A stretch of DNA of 8,744 bases, taken from NCBI GenBank assembly GCA_934630485.1, contig CAKTWD010000072.1:1-8744 (forward strand), read 5' to 3'. Below the pieces are notes generated by a model that was not told where the DNA came from, ran no database searches, and saw only the letters and a list, made by a program, of their open reading frames with translations. The translations under genes and the position numbers were made by a program. The stretch is from an uncultured Eggerthellaceae bacterium. Lineage in GTDB: Bacteria; Actinomycetota; Coriobacteriia; Coriobacteriales; Eggerthellaceae. Shown piece by piece: positions 1 to 6,561 of this stretch; position 1 is the first letter of the stretch, and the number at the start of each line of letters is the position of its first letter.

Positions 1-1
1 C

Positions 2-370
2 GCGTGGGGAATCTTCTCCGATTCCACCTTTGCCCTTGGTGTTTTCTCGCTTGCGGTGTGCCTTATCGCAAGCATCTATTTCTTCATTGCCTCTAAGCAT
101 ATGAATTTGTTCGAAACCGTTGGTTTCGCTCTTGTCGTCGCGGGAGGCATTGGCAATGCAATCGATCGCTTCGTTTTGGGCTATGTCGTCGATTTCATCG
201 AGTTCGCATTCTTCGAGTTCCCGGTGTTCAACGTGGCCGATATTGGCGTTATTTGCGGGTTCGTCATATTGATCATTGGGCTTATCGTTGATTTCTCGAA
301 GGGCGACGACTCCGATAAAGAAACGACGAAAGCCGATAAAACGGGGCGCGATCAGGAAGGTAACAAGTAG
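2..370 (+). CDS. lspA: Signal peptidase II (prolipoprotein signal peptidase), C-terminal part
   Basis: LspA is the inner-membrane aspartyl protease that removes the signal peptide of prolipoproteins after the lipobox Cys has been acylated. The frame is already open at base 2, so the 5' end lies outside the window. The first residues, AWGIFSDST, correspond to the conserved N-x-GAAF/W-G-F stretch near the first periplasmic loop. Two membrane segments follow, then GGIGNAIDR and FPVFNVAD, which carry the two catalytic aspartates (codons 164-166 and 239-241). A last membrane helix precedes a charged Lys/Asp-rich cytoplasmic tail (SKGDDSDKETTK). The longer charged tail is the only unusual point. 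The stop codon directly abuts the start of the next gene, so the two are surely cotranscribed. The lipoprotein encoded at 7053-7835 would be one of its substrates. Confidence 0.95.
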   Translation, partial: AWGIFSDSTFALGVFSLAVCLIASIYFFIASKHMNLFETVGFALVVAGGIGNAIDRFVLGYVVDFIEFAFFEFPVFNVADIGVICGFVILIIGLIVDFSKGDDSDKETTKADKTGRDQEGNK

Positions 371-1432
371 ATGGCCGTTTCTCGTGTTCATATTGCCGAC
401 GCGCTCGATGCCGGCAAGCGCCTTGACGCCGTCCTCGGCGAACGCGGCTGTTATGCCAGCCGCAGCGCCGCAGCCAAGGCCATCGAGAACGGACATGTGC
501 TTGTTGCGGGCAATCCCGCGTCGAAGAAGCAAACCGTGAAGTCCGGCGATGTCATCGTTTACGAGCTCGAAGAGACGCCGGCTCCTACGGCTTTGCGTGG
601 CGAGCCCATCGATCTTGATATTCGCTTCGAGGACGAGCATCTGCTGGTTCTTTCGAAGCAGGTTGGGTTGGTTTGCCATCCGTCAGTCGATCATCTTGAC
701 GGCACTTTGGTGAATGCTCTCATTTACCATTGCGGCGTCGATAACCTGGCAAACGTTCAGGGCGAGGATGATCGTCTCGGTATCGTCCATCGCCTTGACA
801 TGGATACGTCTGGCCTTATGCTCGCCGCGAAGGACGACCCAACCGGTTATGCCCTTATGGAGTCCATCCAAGACCGTACGGTCGATCGTCACTATCTTGC
901 GCTCGTTCATGGCATCATCGCGCGCGACACCGGCATGATCGATGCGCCTATTGCCCGATCTGCCAAAGATCGCACGCGTATGGCTGTTCGCGATACCCCT
1001 TCAGCACGTGATGCCATCACCACGTTTCGCGTTCTCGAGCGGTTCGAGGCGCATTCCAAAGATGACGGCTACACGCTTATCGATTGCAAGTTGTTCACTG
1101 GCCGCACCCATCAGATTCGCGTGCATATGGAATACACACGCCATCCGTTGGTTGGTGAGTTTATGTACACGGGCAGCAAACCGCGATATGAGTCCGCCGA
1201 TCTTGGCTGTCAGCGTCAGTTCCTTCATTCGTTCCGCTTGCGTTTCCCGCATCCGGAAACAGGGGAGCAACTTGAATTCGCTGACAACCTTCCGACCGAT
1301 CTGCGCGAGGTTTTGAATAAGATTTCCGATCGAAGCATGGGTCGCACGAATGCCGGCGACGAAGTTGCGGCGATGCTTTCTCAGGCCCCGTTTCCCAGCA
1401 TTGACGGTGTGCCGTTCGCTGCCACGCTGTAG
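371..1432 (+). CDS. rluD: RluA/RluD-family 23S rRNA pseudouridine synthase
   Basis: This enzyme isomerises specific uridines in structured RNA to pseudouridine. RluD-type members act on 23S rRNA helix 69. The 353-aa product starts with an S4 RNA-binding domain (about residues 14-65, KRLDAVLGERG...AIENGHVLVAG). The catalytic domain follows, with the signature GIVHRLDMDTSG around residues 137-148, where Asp143 should be the catalytic aspartate. LFTGRTHQIRVHM (241-253) and QRQFLHSFRL (281-290) are further family blocks. The ATG at 371 follows the lspA stop with no gap. Its Shine-Dalgarno (AGGAAGG, 354-360) lies inside lspA, which suggests translational coupling. The family is certain. The exact paralogue (RluD rather than RluA or RluC) and the target uridines are inferred from the S4 domain and the usual lspA-rluD order in Gram-positive bacteria. 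Confidence 0.93.
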   Translation: MAVSRVHIADALDAGKRLDAVLGERGCYASRSAAAKAIENGHVLVAGNPASKKQTVKSGDVIVYELEETPAPTALRGEPIDLDIRFEDEHLLVLSKQVGLVCHPSVDHLDGTLVNALIYHCGVDNLANVQGEDDRLGIVHRLDMDTSGLMLAAKDDPTGYALMESIQDRTVDRHYLALVHGIIARDTGMIDAPIARSAKDRTRMAVRDTPSARDAITTFRVLERFEAHSKDDGYTLIDCKLFTGRTHQIRVHMEYTRHPLVGEFMYTGSKPRYESADLGCQRQFLHSFRLRFPHPETGEQLEFADNLPTDLREVLNKISDRSMGRTNAGDEVAAMLSQAPFPSIDGVPFAATL

Positions 1433-1499
1433 GAGATCTGGGGTATCATTGGCCCAATAATGTAGTTATGCCCGTCTTATCGTTGAAAGGTCGCACGTT

Positions 1500-2783
1500 A
1501 TGGGCAACATTCAGCAAACGGCCGATCACCGTATCGGCGTAGACGAAAACGCTGCTGTTAAAACCGTTCTTTTGGGTGTGACAGGCGGGGTTTCCATTTA
1601 CAAGTCTTGCGAGGTCATTCGCGGCCTACAGAAGCAGGGCATTCGCGTGAAGGTCGTTATGACCGAGCATGCCACGCATTTTATCGACCCCTCTCTCTTC
1701 CGCTCCCTTACGCGCGAACCGGTTGGTTTGGGTTTGTTCGACAATCCCAGCGATCCCATTCATCATATTTCGCTTGCTAAAGAGGCCGATGTGTTCTGCA
1801 TCGCTCCTTGTACCGCAAACGTCATTGGCAAAATCGCACATGGCATTGCCGATGATTTGCTGACGACGACGGTTATGGCCTGCACATCGCCTTTGATCGT
1901 GGCTCCGGCAATGAACGTGAACATGTACGAAAGCGCTGCCAATCAGGCTAACCTTGCCACGCTCGCTGCCCGCGGCGTCAAGATCGTCGAGGCGGCTGAC
2001 GGCTATCTTGCCTGCGGCGATACCGGCAAGGGTAAGCTTGCCCCGGTCGAGGACATCGTGTCGGCTATCATGACGGTTCTCGAGGACGGCCAGGAAGAAA
2101 CCCCCTCGTTTGAGTGCGACCTGCAGGGGAAGCGTGTTTTGATTACCGCGGGCCCAACGCGTGAGCCTATCGACCCTGTGCGTTACATCTCCAATCCCTC
2201 TACAGGCAAGATGGGGTTCGCAATTGCCGCTGCTGCGCAGGAACGCGGTGCGGACGTCGTTCTTGTTTCCGGTCCGGTGGAGCTGGCAAACCCCGAAGGC
2301 GTCGAGGTTCATCGCGTTCAGACTGCTCTCGAGATGATGCAGGCAAGTGCGGCGTTCTTCCCGCAGTGCGATATCGCCATCTTCACTGCTGCGGTTTCCG
2401 ATATGCGCCCCGCTCACGTGAGCGATCGTAAGCTCAAGAAGGGCCGTGACGATGCCCAATTGGCTTACATCGAGCTGACGCAGAACCCGGATATCCTGAA
2501 TACCCTCGCTCATCAGAAGGGCGATCAGATAGTTATCGGATTTGCTGCTGAAACCGACGATGTCATCGCCAACGCAACCAAGAAGCTCAACGAGAAGGGC
2601 GCTGACATGATCGTCGCCAACGATGTGAGCGAAGGCAAGGGTTTCGGGGCCGACGACGACCGTGCCTCGTTCGTCTTCAAGGCCGATGGCGCTGATGCAG
2701 TTGAGTCACTTCCCATTATGACTAAGCGTGCTTTGGCCGACGAGATCCTGTCCAAAGCCGTTTCTCTTTCCGAGTCCAACTGA
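1500..2783 (+). CDS. coaBC: Bifunctional phosphopantothenoylcysteine decarboxylase / phosphopantothenate-cysteine ligase
   Basis: CoaBC (Dfp) performs two successive steps of coenzyme A synthesis in the cytoplasm. It joins 4'-phosphopantothenate to cysteine using CTP, then decarboxylates the product with FMN. The 427-aa protein shows both halves. The CoaC flavoprotein part (about 20-195) has LLGVTGG at its start, the active-site His89 in HHISLAKEAD, APAMNVNMY with Asn139, and the flap motif GYLACGDTGKGKL with Cys172. The CoaB part (about 208-420) has ITAGPTREPIDPVRYISN with Asn232, AAVSDMRPA, the lysine cluster KLKK (311-314), LTQNPDIL, GFAAET and KGADMIVAND. All key residues are present. About 20 residues precede the usual N-terminus. 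AAAGG at 1486-1490 supports the ATG at 1500. The 67-base gap after rluD may hold a promoter, but I saw no convincing one. Confidence 0.96.
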   Translation: MGNIQQTADHRIGVDENAAVKTVLLGVTGGVSIYKSCEVIRGLQKQGIRVKVVMTEHATHFIDPSLFRSLTREPVGLGLFDNPSDPIHHISLAKEADVFCIAPCTANVIGKIAHGIADDLLTTTVMACTSPLIVAPAMNVNMYESAANQANLATLAARGVKIVEAADGYLACGDTGKGKLAPVEDIVSAIMTVLEDGQEETPSFECDLQGKRVLITAGPTREPIDPVRYISNPSTGKMGFAIAAAAQERGADVVLVSGPVELANPEGVEVHRVQTALEMMQASAAFFPQCDIAIFTAAVSDMRPAHVSDRKLKKGRDDAQLAYIELTQNPDILNTLAHQKGDQIVIGFAAETDDVIANATKKLNEKGADMIVANDVSEGKGFGADDDRASFVFKADGADAVESLPIMTKRALADEILSKAVSLSESN

Positions 2784-2794
2784 AAGGAGAACCA

Positions 2795-3667
2795 ATGATC
2801 GGTTCAACTTGCAACCTCCTCATTGATTCTTGCTGTGACCTGCCTTTTGACGTGGTAAATCGCGAGAATGTCGGTCTTATCAGCTTTCCGTACTACTTCG
2901 GTACCGAGGAAGCTCTTGACGATCTTTGGCAGACATCCACTTCGCATGAGTTCTATGAGCGCATGAGCAAGGGCGAGCAGCCTACTACCGCAGGTGCTCC
3001 GTTCCAGCTGATGAAGGACATGTTCGAGAAATGCGTCGAATCGGGTAGGCCCACGGTATACCTGTCGTTCTCGTCTGGTTTGTCAGGCCACTTCGACCAG
3101 GTGATTCGCGTGCGCGATATGGTGCTCGAGGAGCATCCCGAAGCTGAGCTGTACGTTGTCGATACCCACCAGGCGTCGACGGGTGAGGCTTTGCTTATCT
3201 TCGAAGCGTTACGTCAGCATGAGCGTGGTATGAGCGCCAAGGAGCTTGCCGACTGGGCAACCGAGGCGCAGTACTTTGTACACGTGTACTTCATGGTTGA
3301 CGACCTTGAAAGCCTTCGCCGTGGCGGTCGTATTCCCAGCTCCGTGGCTTTCGCGGGTTCCAAGCTAGACGTGAAGCCGCTGTTGTTCATTGCGATTGAC
3401 GGAACTCTGCAGATCAAGGGCATTGCCCGTGGCAGGAAAAAGGGTTTGAAGCAACTGGCTGAATTCTTCGCTCAGAAGGCAGAGCTTACCGAGGACAATC
3501 CTTATGTGATCATTGGCTCGGCTGAGGCTCCGAAGGACGTCAAGAAGCTCGAGGAGCTTGTGCTGAAGGAATCGAAGAAGGAAGAACCTATCTTTGTTGA
3601 GCACACGGTGGGTCCGGTTATCGGCAGTCATGTTGGTCCAGGGATGGTGGTTAAGGGTGCCGAGTAA
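2795..3667 (+). CDS. DegV-family fatty-acid-binding protein (FakB-like)
   Basis: DegV proteins bind a long-chain fatty acid in a closed pocket. In Gram-positive bacteria the FakB members present it to the kinase FakA, so that exogenous fatty acids can enter phospholipid synthesis. The 290-aa product has normal family length. It carries the N-terminal DSCCDLP block (11-17), PTTAGAP (63-69) at the TSxPS position, SFSSGLSG (91-98), VDTHQASTGEALL, DDLESLRRGGRI (169-180), KPLLFIAIDG and the C-terminal GSHVGPG (277-283) with the conserved His279. Its Shine-Dalgarno AAGGAG (2784-2789) overlaps the region of the coaBC stop, so the two genes form one operon. No fakA lies in the window, so a role in lipid uptake is inferred from the family. 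The gene is followed by a strong terminator. Confidence 0.92.
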   Translation: MIGSTCNLLIDSCCDLPFDVVNRENVGLISFPYYFGTEEALDDLWQTSTSHEFYERMSKGEQPTTAGAPFQLMKDMFEKCVESGRPTVYLSFSSGLSGHFDQVIRVRDMVLEEHPEAELYVVDTHQASTGEALLIFEALRQHERGMSAKELADWATEAQYFVHVYFMVDDLESLRRGGRIPSSVAFAGSKLDVKPLLFIAIDGTLQIKGIARGRKKGLKQLAEFFAQKAELTEDNPYVIIGSAEAPKDVKKLEELVLKESKKEEPIFVEHTVGPVIGSHVGPGMVVKGAE

Positions 3668-3687
3668 TCGTCCGGTTCATATAAATC

Positions 3688-3713
3688 AGAAAGGGGCCTT
3701 GCGGCCCCTTTCT
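3688..3713 (+). terminator. Intrinsic terminator of the coaBC-degV transcript
   Basis: A perfect 11-bp stem (AGAAAGGGGCC at 3688-3698, complement at 3703-3713) closes a 4-base TTGC loop and is followed by TTGTTTC. It starts 20 bases after the degV stop. The stem also reads as a hairpin on the other strand and could help stop the opposing superoxide reductase transcript, although the tail there (GATTTAT) is less T-rich. Confidence 0.9.
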
Positions 3714-3766
3714 TTGTTTCTGAGTGCGATGTGAATGGTTCGCATCTCGTTGTGCTGTTCGCGGGA

Positions 3767-4153
3767 TTAGCGCGGATCGACGATGTCGGTCTCCCATAGG
3801 CCGTGCTTGTTGCAGTAGGCGAAGGCCTTCAAAGGAGCAGCTTCGCTGATGCCGAAGAACACCTCGGGCTCGTCGGTAGGAACCTTGAAGGCACAGATGC
3901 CCGGTGCGGTGACTGCCATCCAACGAATGGAATGCTCGGCGGTCATGGGGTGGTCTGCCTCGCCGCAGCGAATAGTAAGGGTGTCGCCCTCGATGGTGGT
4001 AACGGGCTTGTGCTTTTCAGCGGAGAACTCAGTAGGGTTGGGGACAAGTTCGGTCATCGGCTTGCCACAGCAAACCATCGTGCCGCCGCCTTCGCATGCC
4101 TGGTAAACGACATTGCCGCAAACTTCGCACTGATAAAACTTAGGATCTGCCAT
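3767..4153 (-). CDS. dfx: Desulfoferrodoxin (two-iron superoxide reductase)
   Basis: Superoxide reductase turns superoxide into hydrogen peroxide without releasing oxygen, which suits strict anaerobes. The 128-aa protein has both iron sites. The N-terminal desulforedoxin domain supplies four cysteines (Cys9, Cys12, Cys28, Cys29; CEVC and VCCGKP) for the Fe(SCys)4 centre. The C-terminal neelaredoxin domain supplies the catalytic site, with Glu46 and His48 in EKHKP, His68 in HPM, His74 in EHSIRW, and Cys114 and His117 in YCNKHGLW. It is therefore a complete class I enzyme. An ATG at 4160-4162 would add three residues, but it touches the GAGAGG Shine-Dalgarno (4163-4168). The ATG at 4151-4153 has nine-base spacing and gives the usual MADPKFYQC start. 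The gene stands alone, and its electron donor (usually rubredoxin) is not in the window. Confidence 0.95.
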   Translation of the reverse strand: MADPKFYQCEVCGNVVYQACEGGGTMVCCGKPMTELVPNPTEFSAEKHKPVTTIEGDTLTIRCGEADHPMTAEHSIRWMAVTAPGICAFKVPTDEPEVFFGISEAAPLKAFAYCNKHGLWETDIVDPR

Positions 4154-4189
4154 TGCAACCATCCTCTCTTATGGTTTCGGTATGTATCC

Positions 4190-4219
4190 ATCTTAACAGG
4201 AAACACTACTAATAAGCAA
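4190..4219 (-). promoter_or_regulatory. Possible promoter of the superoxide reductase gene
   Basis: Read on the minus strand, TTGCTT (4214-4219) is followed after 18 bases by TAAGAT (4190-4195). This would place the RNA start about 30 bases before the start codon. The match to the -35 consensus is only partial. I saw no clear PerR- or Fur-type palindrome. Confidence 0.3.
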
Positions 4220-4310
4220 GAGCAAGCTTTGTAGATGATCCTTATGGACATGATTCGGCATTATTCGTGCTGCCGAAAACCAACACTACGATCATAGCAA
4301 TGCAGATCGC

Positions 4311-4499
4311 TTGGGTGGTCGGGGTTTTCTTCTTTGTCCTGTTTGTTACCGTGTTGGTAACATGACTGCTGCTTTGCGCGGTCGCTGCAGCGCGTGTCTC
4401 CGTGATTTGGGGTTGCTGCTGGGGGAGTATGCTCGTTTGGATTTTGTTTCGGGGGATTTATCCGCGCGGCGGTTCTTAAGAGCGTTTTTGAATCGATGA
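4311..4499 (+). CDS. Doubtful small Cys-containing reading frame
   Basis: This 62-codon frame starts with TTG, has no visible Shine-Dalgarno, and is open back to a stop at 4251-4253 without an ATG or GTG. Near the N-terminus it has CPVC (residues 9-12) and then RCSAC (25-29), a spacing that could hold a zinc ribbon. The rest is Leu/Arg-rich (LRDLGLLLGEYARLDF). Many third positions are T, unlike the housekeeping genes nearby. It could be a real small zinc-binding protein, the decayed end of a longer gene, or chance. I do not recognise a family. It is the only coding candidate between the superoxide reductase and the tRNA; the rest of 4170-4530 shows no gene. Confidence 0.2.
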   Translation: MGGRGFLLCPVCYRVGNMTAALRGRCSACLRDLGLLLGEYARLDFVSGDLSARRFLRAFLNR

Positions 4500-4532
4500 T
4501 GTGTGGAAAACTTCATCAACTGAAAAAATGTC

Positions 4533-4561
4533 TTGAATTGTTTCGGACTTACAAGTAAAAT
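4533..4561 (+). promoter_or_regulatory. Promoter of the tRNA-Pro gene
   Basis: TTGAAT (4533-4538) and TAAAAT (4556-4561) are separated by exactly 17 bases and give a good sigma-70-type promoter. Transcription would start near 4568, leaving a leader of about 30 bases before the mature tRNA 5' end at 4600. The leader contains a small GCGC stem with a GAAA loop (4576-4587). Confidence 0.7.
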
Positions 4562-4599
4562 AACTAACCGTTGCAGCGCGAAAGCGCGAAAACATTAAT

Positions 4600-4676
<77 letters not shown>

Positions 4677-4684
4677 GCGAAATC

Positions 4685-4714
4685 ACAGGTCAGAGGCTTA
4701 AGCTTCTGACCTGT
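4685..4714 (+). terminator. Intrinsic terminator of tRNA-Pro
   Basis: ACAGGTCAGAGGC (4685-4697) pairs with GCTTCTGACCTGT (4702-4714) through 13 positions, one of them G-T, across a TTAA loop. TTTCTTTTT follows directly. It lies 8 bases after the tRNA CCA. Its right arm and T-tract coincide with the last in-frame codons of the integrase relic read on the other strand, so the terminator may have arrived with the element. Confidence 0.88.
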
Positions 4715-4859
4715 TTTCTTTTTGGCACTTTTCCGGCACTTTCAATCACGCCTCGTGCACGGCGGCTGACACCTTGGCCATGTCTTTATGTACGGCTGCA
4801 TATTTATTTTCGGATCCGATTGTAGAAGAACTCGTTTCTTGAGTTCGTTGGCTCTGCGT
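4698..4859 (-). pseudogene. Relic of the C-terminal end of a tyrosine integrase (tentative)
   Basis: On the minus strand a frame is open from 4859 to a TGA at 4746-4748 and ends YAAVHKDMAKVSAAVHEA. This resembles the tail of phage/ICE tyrosine recombinases (..TYAHV-x-DM-x-AA..), with the Tyr at 4800-4802 where the nucleophilic tyrosine would sit. Past the TGA the same frame continues as LKVPEKCQKENRSEA to a TAA at 4698-4700, and a KVPxKCQK-like end is familiar from tRNA-targeting integrases of gut bacteria. Position (just distal to a tRNA 3' end), orientation (3' end toward the tRNA) and tail all fit an element remnant. Everything upstream of 4859 is gone or stopped (TAG at 4860-4862), and the arm just before the Tyr lacks a clear LGH motif. 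The family call is recognition from memory and rests on few residues. Confidence 0.42.
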
Positions 4860-5012
4860 CTAGTTTGTGCGTTACAAAGACTCCAAAAGAAACGGAATCA
4901 TGTGCGTATATGGATGTGAGTAGAAGTTCCAATACGTTTCGCATGCAACTCATTAGCGTAAAAAAGAATGTGGGACCAACGGCGAAGAAAACGGGCAACG
5001 AAGCTTATTTCG

Positions 5013-5393
5013 ATGGAATCCCAGGGAAAGCCCGACCCGACCATCGAGGAGCGCATCCTCAACTCGAACGAGTTCGTCCTCAACCGTGGTCGCGGTGTTC
5101 CCGTCGACAAAGCAAAAGCGTACTACTTGTACGAGCGCAGCCTGTCGTTGGCGAATTCCGAGGTGGAGGTCGCGCAGCCCGCCATTCGCATTGCGAACAT
5201 CATCATGGAGGACGATTGCGAATCGTACGGCGTCGAGCGCGATTTCCTTCGCGCGCTGGCTTTGTATCAGCAGGCGGAAATCGGCCTGCGCATCGATATC
5301 GCTGACGGCCAGATGTACTACATCAAGCGTCTGCACGAAGCCATCGATGGCCAGCAGCGCGTTCGTGCACTTCTTTCACCTCGCCATTGCTAA
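5013..5393 (+). CDS. Fragmentary Sel1-repeat-like protein
   Basis: The 126-aa product from the ATG at 5013 has host-like, GC-rich codons from about base 5025 on. It contains one clear Sel1-like unit: GRGVPVDKAKAYYLYERSL matches the G-x-GV-x-x-D-x-x-KA-x-x-Y pattern. A second helical unit, GVERDFLRALALYQQAEIGL, follows. Sel1 units are TPR-like helical repeats that mediate protein contacts. The first residues and the last ones (RALLSPRHC) look unlike the core. No Shine-Dalgarno supports either this ATG or the one at 4968, whose extra 15 residues use rare Arg codons (CGA, AGA). I take it as the remaining C-terminal part of a longer Sel1 protein, cut at its 5' end near the tRNA scar. It ends 5 bases before the convergent permease stop, with no terminator between. 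A short intact protein is possible. Confidence 0.5.
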   Translation: MESQGKPDPTIEERILNSNEFVLNRGRGVPVDKAKAYYLYERSLSLANSEVEVAQPAIRIANIIMEDDCESYGVERDFLRALALYQQAEIGLRIDIADGQMYYIKRLHEAIDGQQRVRALLSPRHC

Positions 5394-5398
5394 TCGAG

Positions 5399-6322
5399 CT
5401 AAGCCAGGGCTCCGGAAAGCAAGACGATCGCAGTTGCGACCACGATTCCCTCAATGATCGTCAGGCCGTTCGAGAGCCCTGCAAGCTTTTGATCGCCGCC
5501 GCACCAAAGGGTGAATGTCGGGCCCATTGCACTGGCAGGTGCCCAAAGAAGAATGCAGATGACGATTTTCGTGGTGATGTCGAATGGTAAAAACGCAAAA
5601 GCCAGAAGGCTGAATGCGGCCGAGAAAAGCGCGCGTGACACCAGAATCACCCCGATCTTGCGGATATTGGGACCGATCGTGTCGAAGCCGATCATCAGGC
5701 CAAGCATCAACATTGCACAGAAGGCGTTCGCGTTCGCCATGGGTTCGGTGAAGGCGACGACTTGCGTTGGGATCTGGATATCCAAAATCGCCAGTACGAT
5801 CAACAGCAGATATGCGTCGAAGGGGAGCGAACTGAAAAGCCGCTTAGCGACGAACTTCCCTGGGTTCTGGACAGGGCCTTTTCCTGCAAGGATTCCGGTG
5901 AGCGCGTATGCGCCGCCTGTCATCATCAAGGCGTTTCCCGCGTCGAACATGCAGACGGCAACGGCCATTTCTGGTGAAAACAGCGATTGGACGTAGGGCA
6001 GGGCGAAGCAACCGATGTTGAAACCGCAGATGTTCAGCAAGTAAAACACGCGGTCGCGGCGGTTTGAGTTCCGTGTTGCAAGGAACGCGACTGCGTAGGG
6101 TATGACAGCGCAAGCAAGGCCCACGGGAACCAACAGAAGGAGCGAGGGCGTGAATTCAGCGGATCCGAACGCGTGGACGACAGAGCAGGGAAGCGTGAAC
6201 GTGAAAACGATTTTCGAGACAACCTGCTCGGGTCGTTGGCCAAGAATCCCGCTTCTTCCCGCGAAATATCCAACGATGATGATGGTGATGAATGCCGCTA
6301 CCTTTATAAGGACCGTTTCCAT
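5399..6322 (-). CDS. AEC-family (auxin efflux carrier-like) permease
   Basis: AEC permeases are ten-helix inner-membrane carriers. Bacterial members export or exchange organic acids such as malate, but the substrate cannot be told here. The 307-aa product is hydrophobic throughout, with membrane segments near residues 4-22, 36-54, 60-82, 93-113, 117-145, 166-183, 195-214, 222-245, 250-268 and 284-305. Family features include GYFAGRSGIL, the helix-breaking FTFTLPCSV (40-48), NICGFNIGCFALPYVQSLF (97-115) and the C-terminal APASAMGPTF...LAGLSNGLTIIEG block, where the two domains cross. A GTG at 6353-6355 would add 11 residues, but the ATG at 6320-6322 has GGAAAG nine bases upstream (6332-6337) and gives a normal N-terminus, so I chose it. 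The gene stands alone and converges on the Sel1-like fragment. Confidence 0.88.
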   Translation of the reverse strand: METVLIKVAAFITIIIVGYFAGRSGILGQRPEQVVSKIVFTFTLPCSVVHAFGSAEFTPSLLLLVPVGLACAVIPYAVAFLATRNSNRRDRVFYLLNICGFNIGCFALPYVQSLFSPEMAVAVCMFDAGNALMMTGGAYALTGILAGKGPVQNPGKFVAKRLFSSLPFDAYLLLIVLAILDIQIPTQVVAFTEPMANANAFCAMLMLGLMIGFDTIGPNIRKIGVILVSRALFSAAFSLLAFAFLPFDITTKIVICILLWAPASAMGPTFTLWCGGDQKLAGLSNGLTIIEGIVVATAIVLLSGALA

Positions 6323-6561
6323 TTCATTGCGCTTTCCAAAAGACGCGCCGCGCACGACGGCGTTAGATGTTACGCTTTGGTTCTAGCACATTGCGCGTTG
6401 GCGGTTGCCAAAAGAGGGTTTCGGGCACCATCCCTTCATTTGATCCTCGTTTGCGCTAGAGTGCTGATTTGTTCCGCTGCGATATGCGGCGGCCGACAGT
6501 TTGTTCAATTGCTGAGTCGATGCGGTTGCATCGCAACGCTGCATGTTGGAAGGGGATTCTG

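Noticed and set aside
1626..2513. Long open frame of 295 codons on the minus strand
   Set aside because: It lies entirely antisense to coaBC, which is certain. The translation has no recognisable motif and no ribosome binding site, so it is a by-product of the codon usage.
4724..4742. Tandem GGCACTTT repeats after the tRNA as integrase arm-binding sites
   Set aside because: The repeats are explained by the in-frame codons of the KVPEKCQ tail on the minus strand. A second binding role is not needed, though not excluded.
4746..4748. TGA in the integrase relic as a recoded (selenocysteine or Trp) codon
   Set aside because: No selenocysteine insertion hairpin is visible and the frame lacks the rest of the integrase, so decay by point mutation is the simpler reading.
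4865..5305. 146-codon plus-strand frame overlapping the Sel1-like fragment
   Set aside because: Its translation is rich in Arg and Pro of shadow type, while the frame with stop at 5393 shows the Sel1 pattern and host codons.
6398..6411. TTGGC / GCCAA hairpin as a terminator
   Set aside because: It has a five-base stem with no T-tract on either strand and lies between divergent start sites, where a terminator is not expected.
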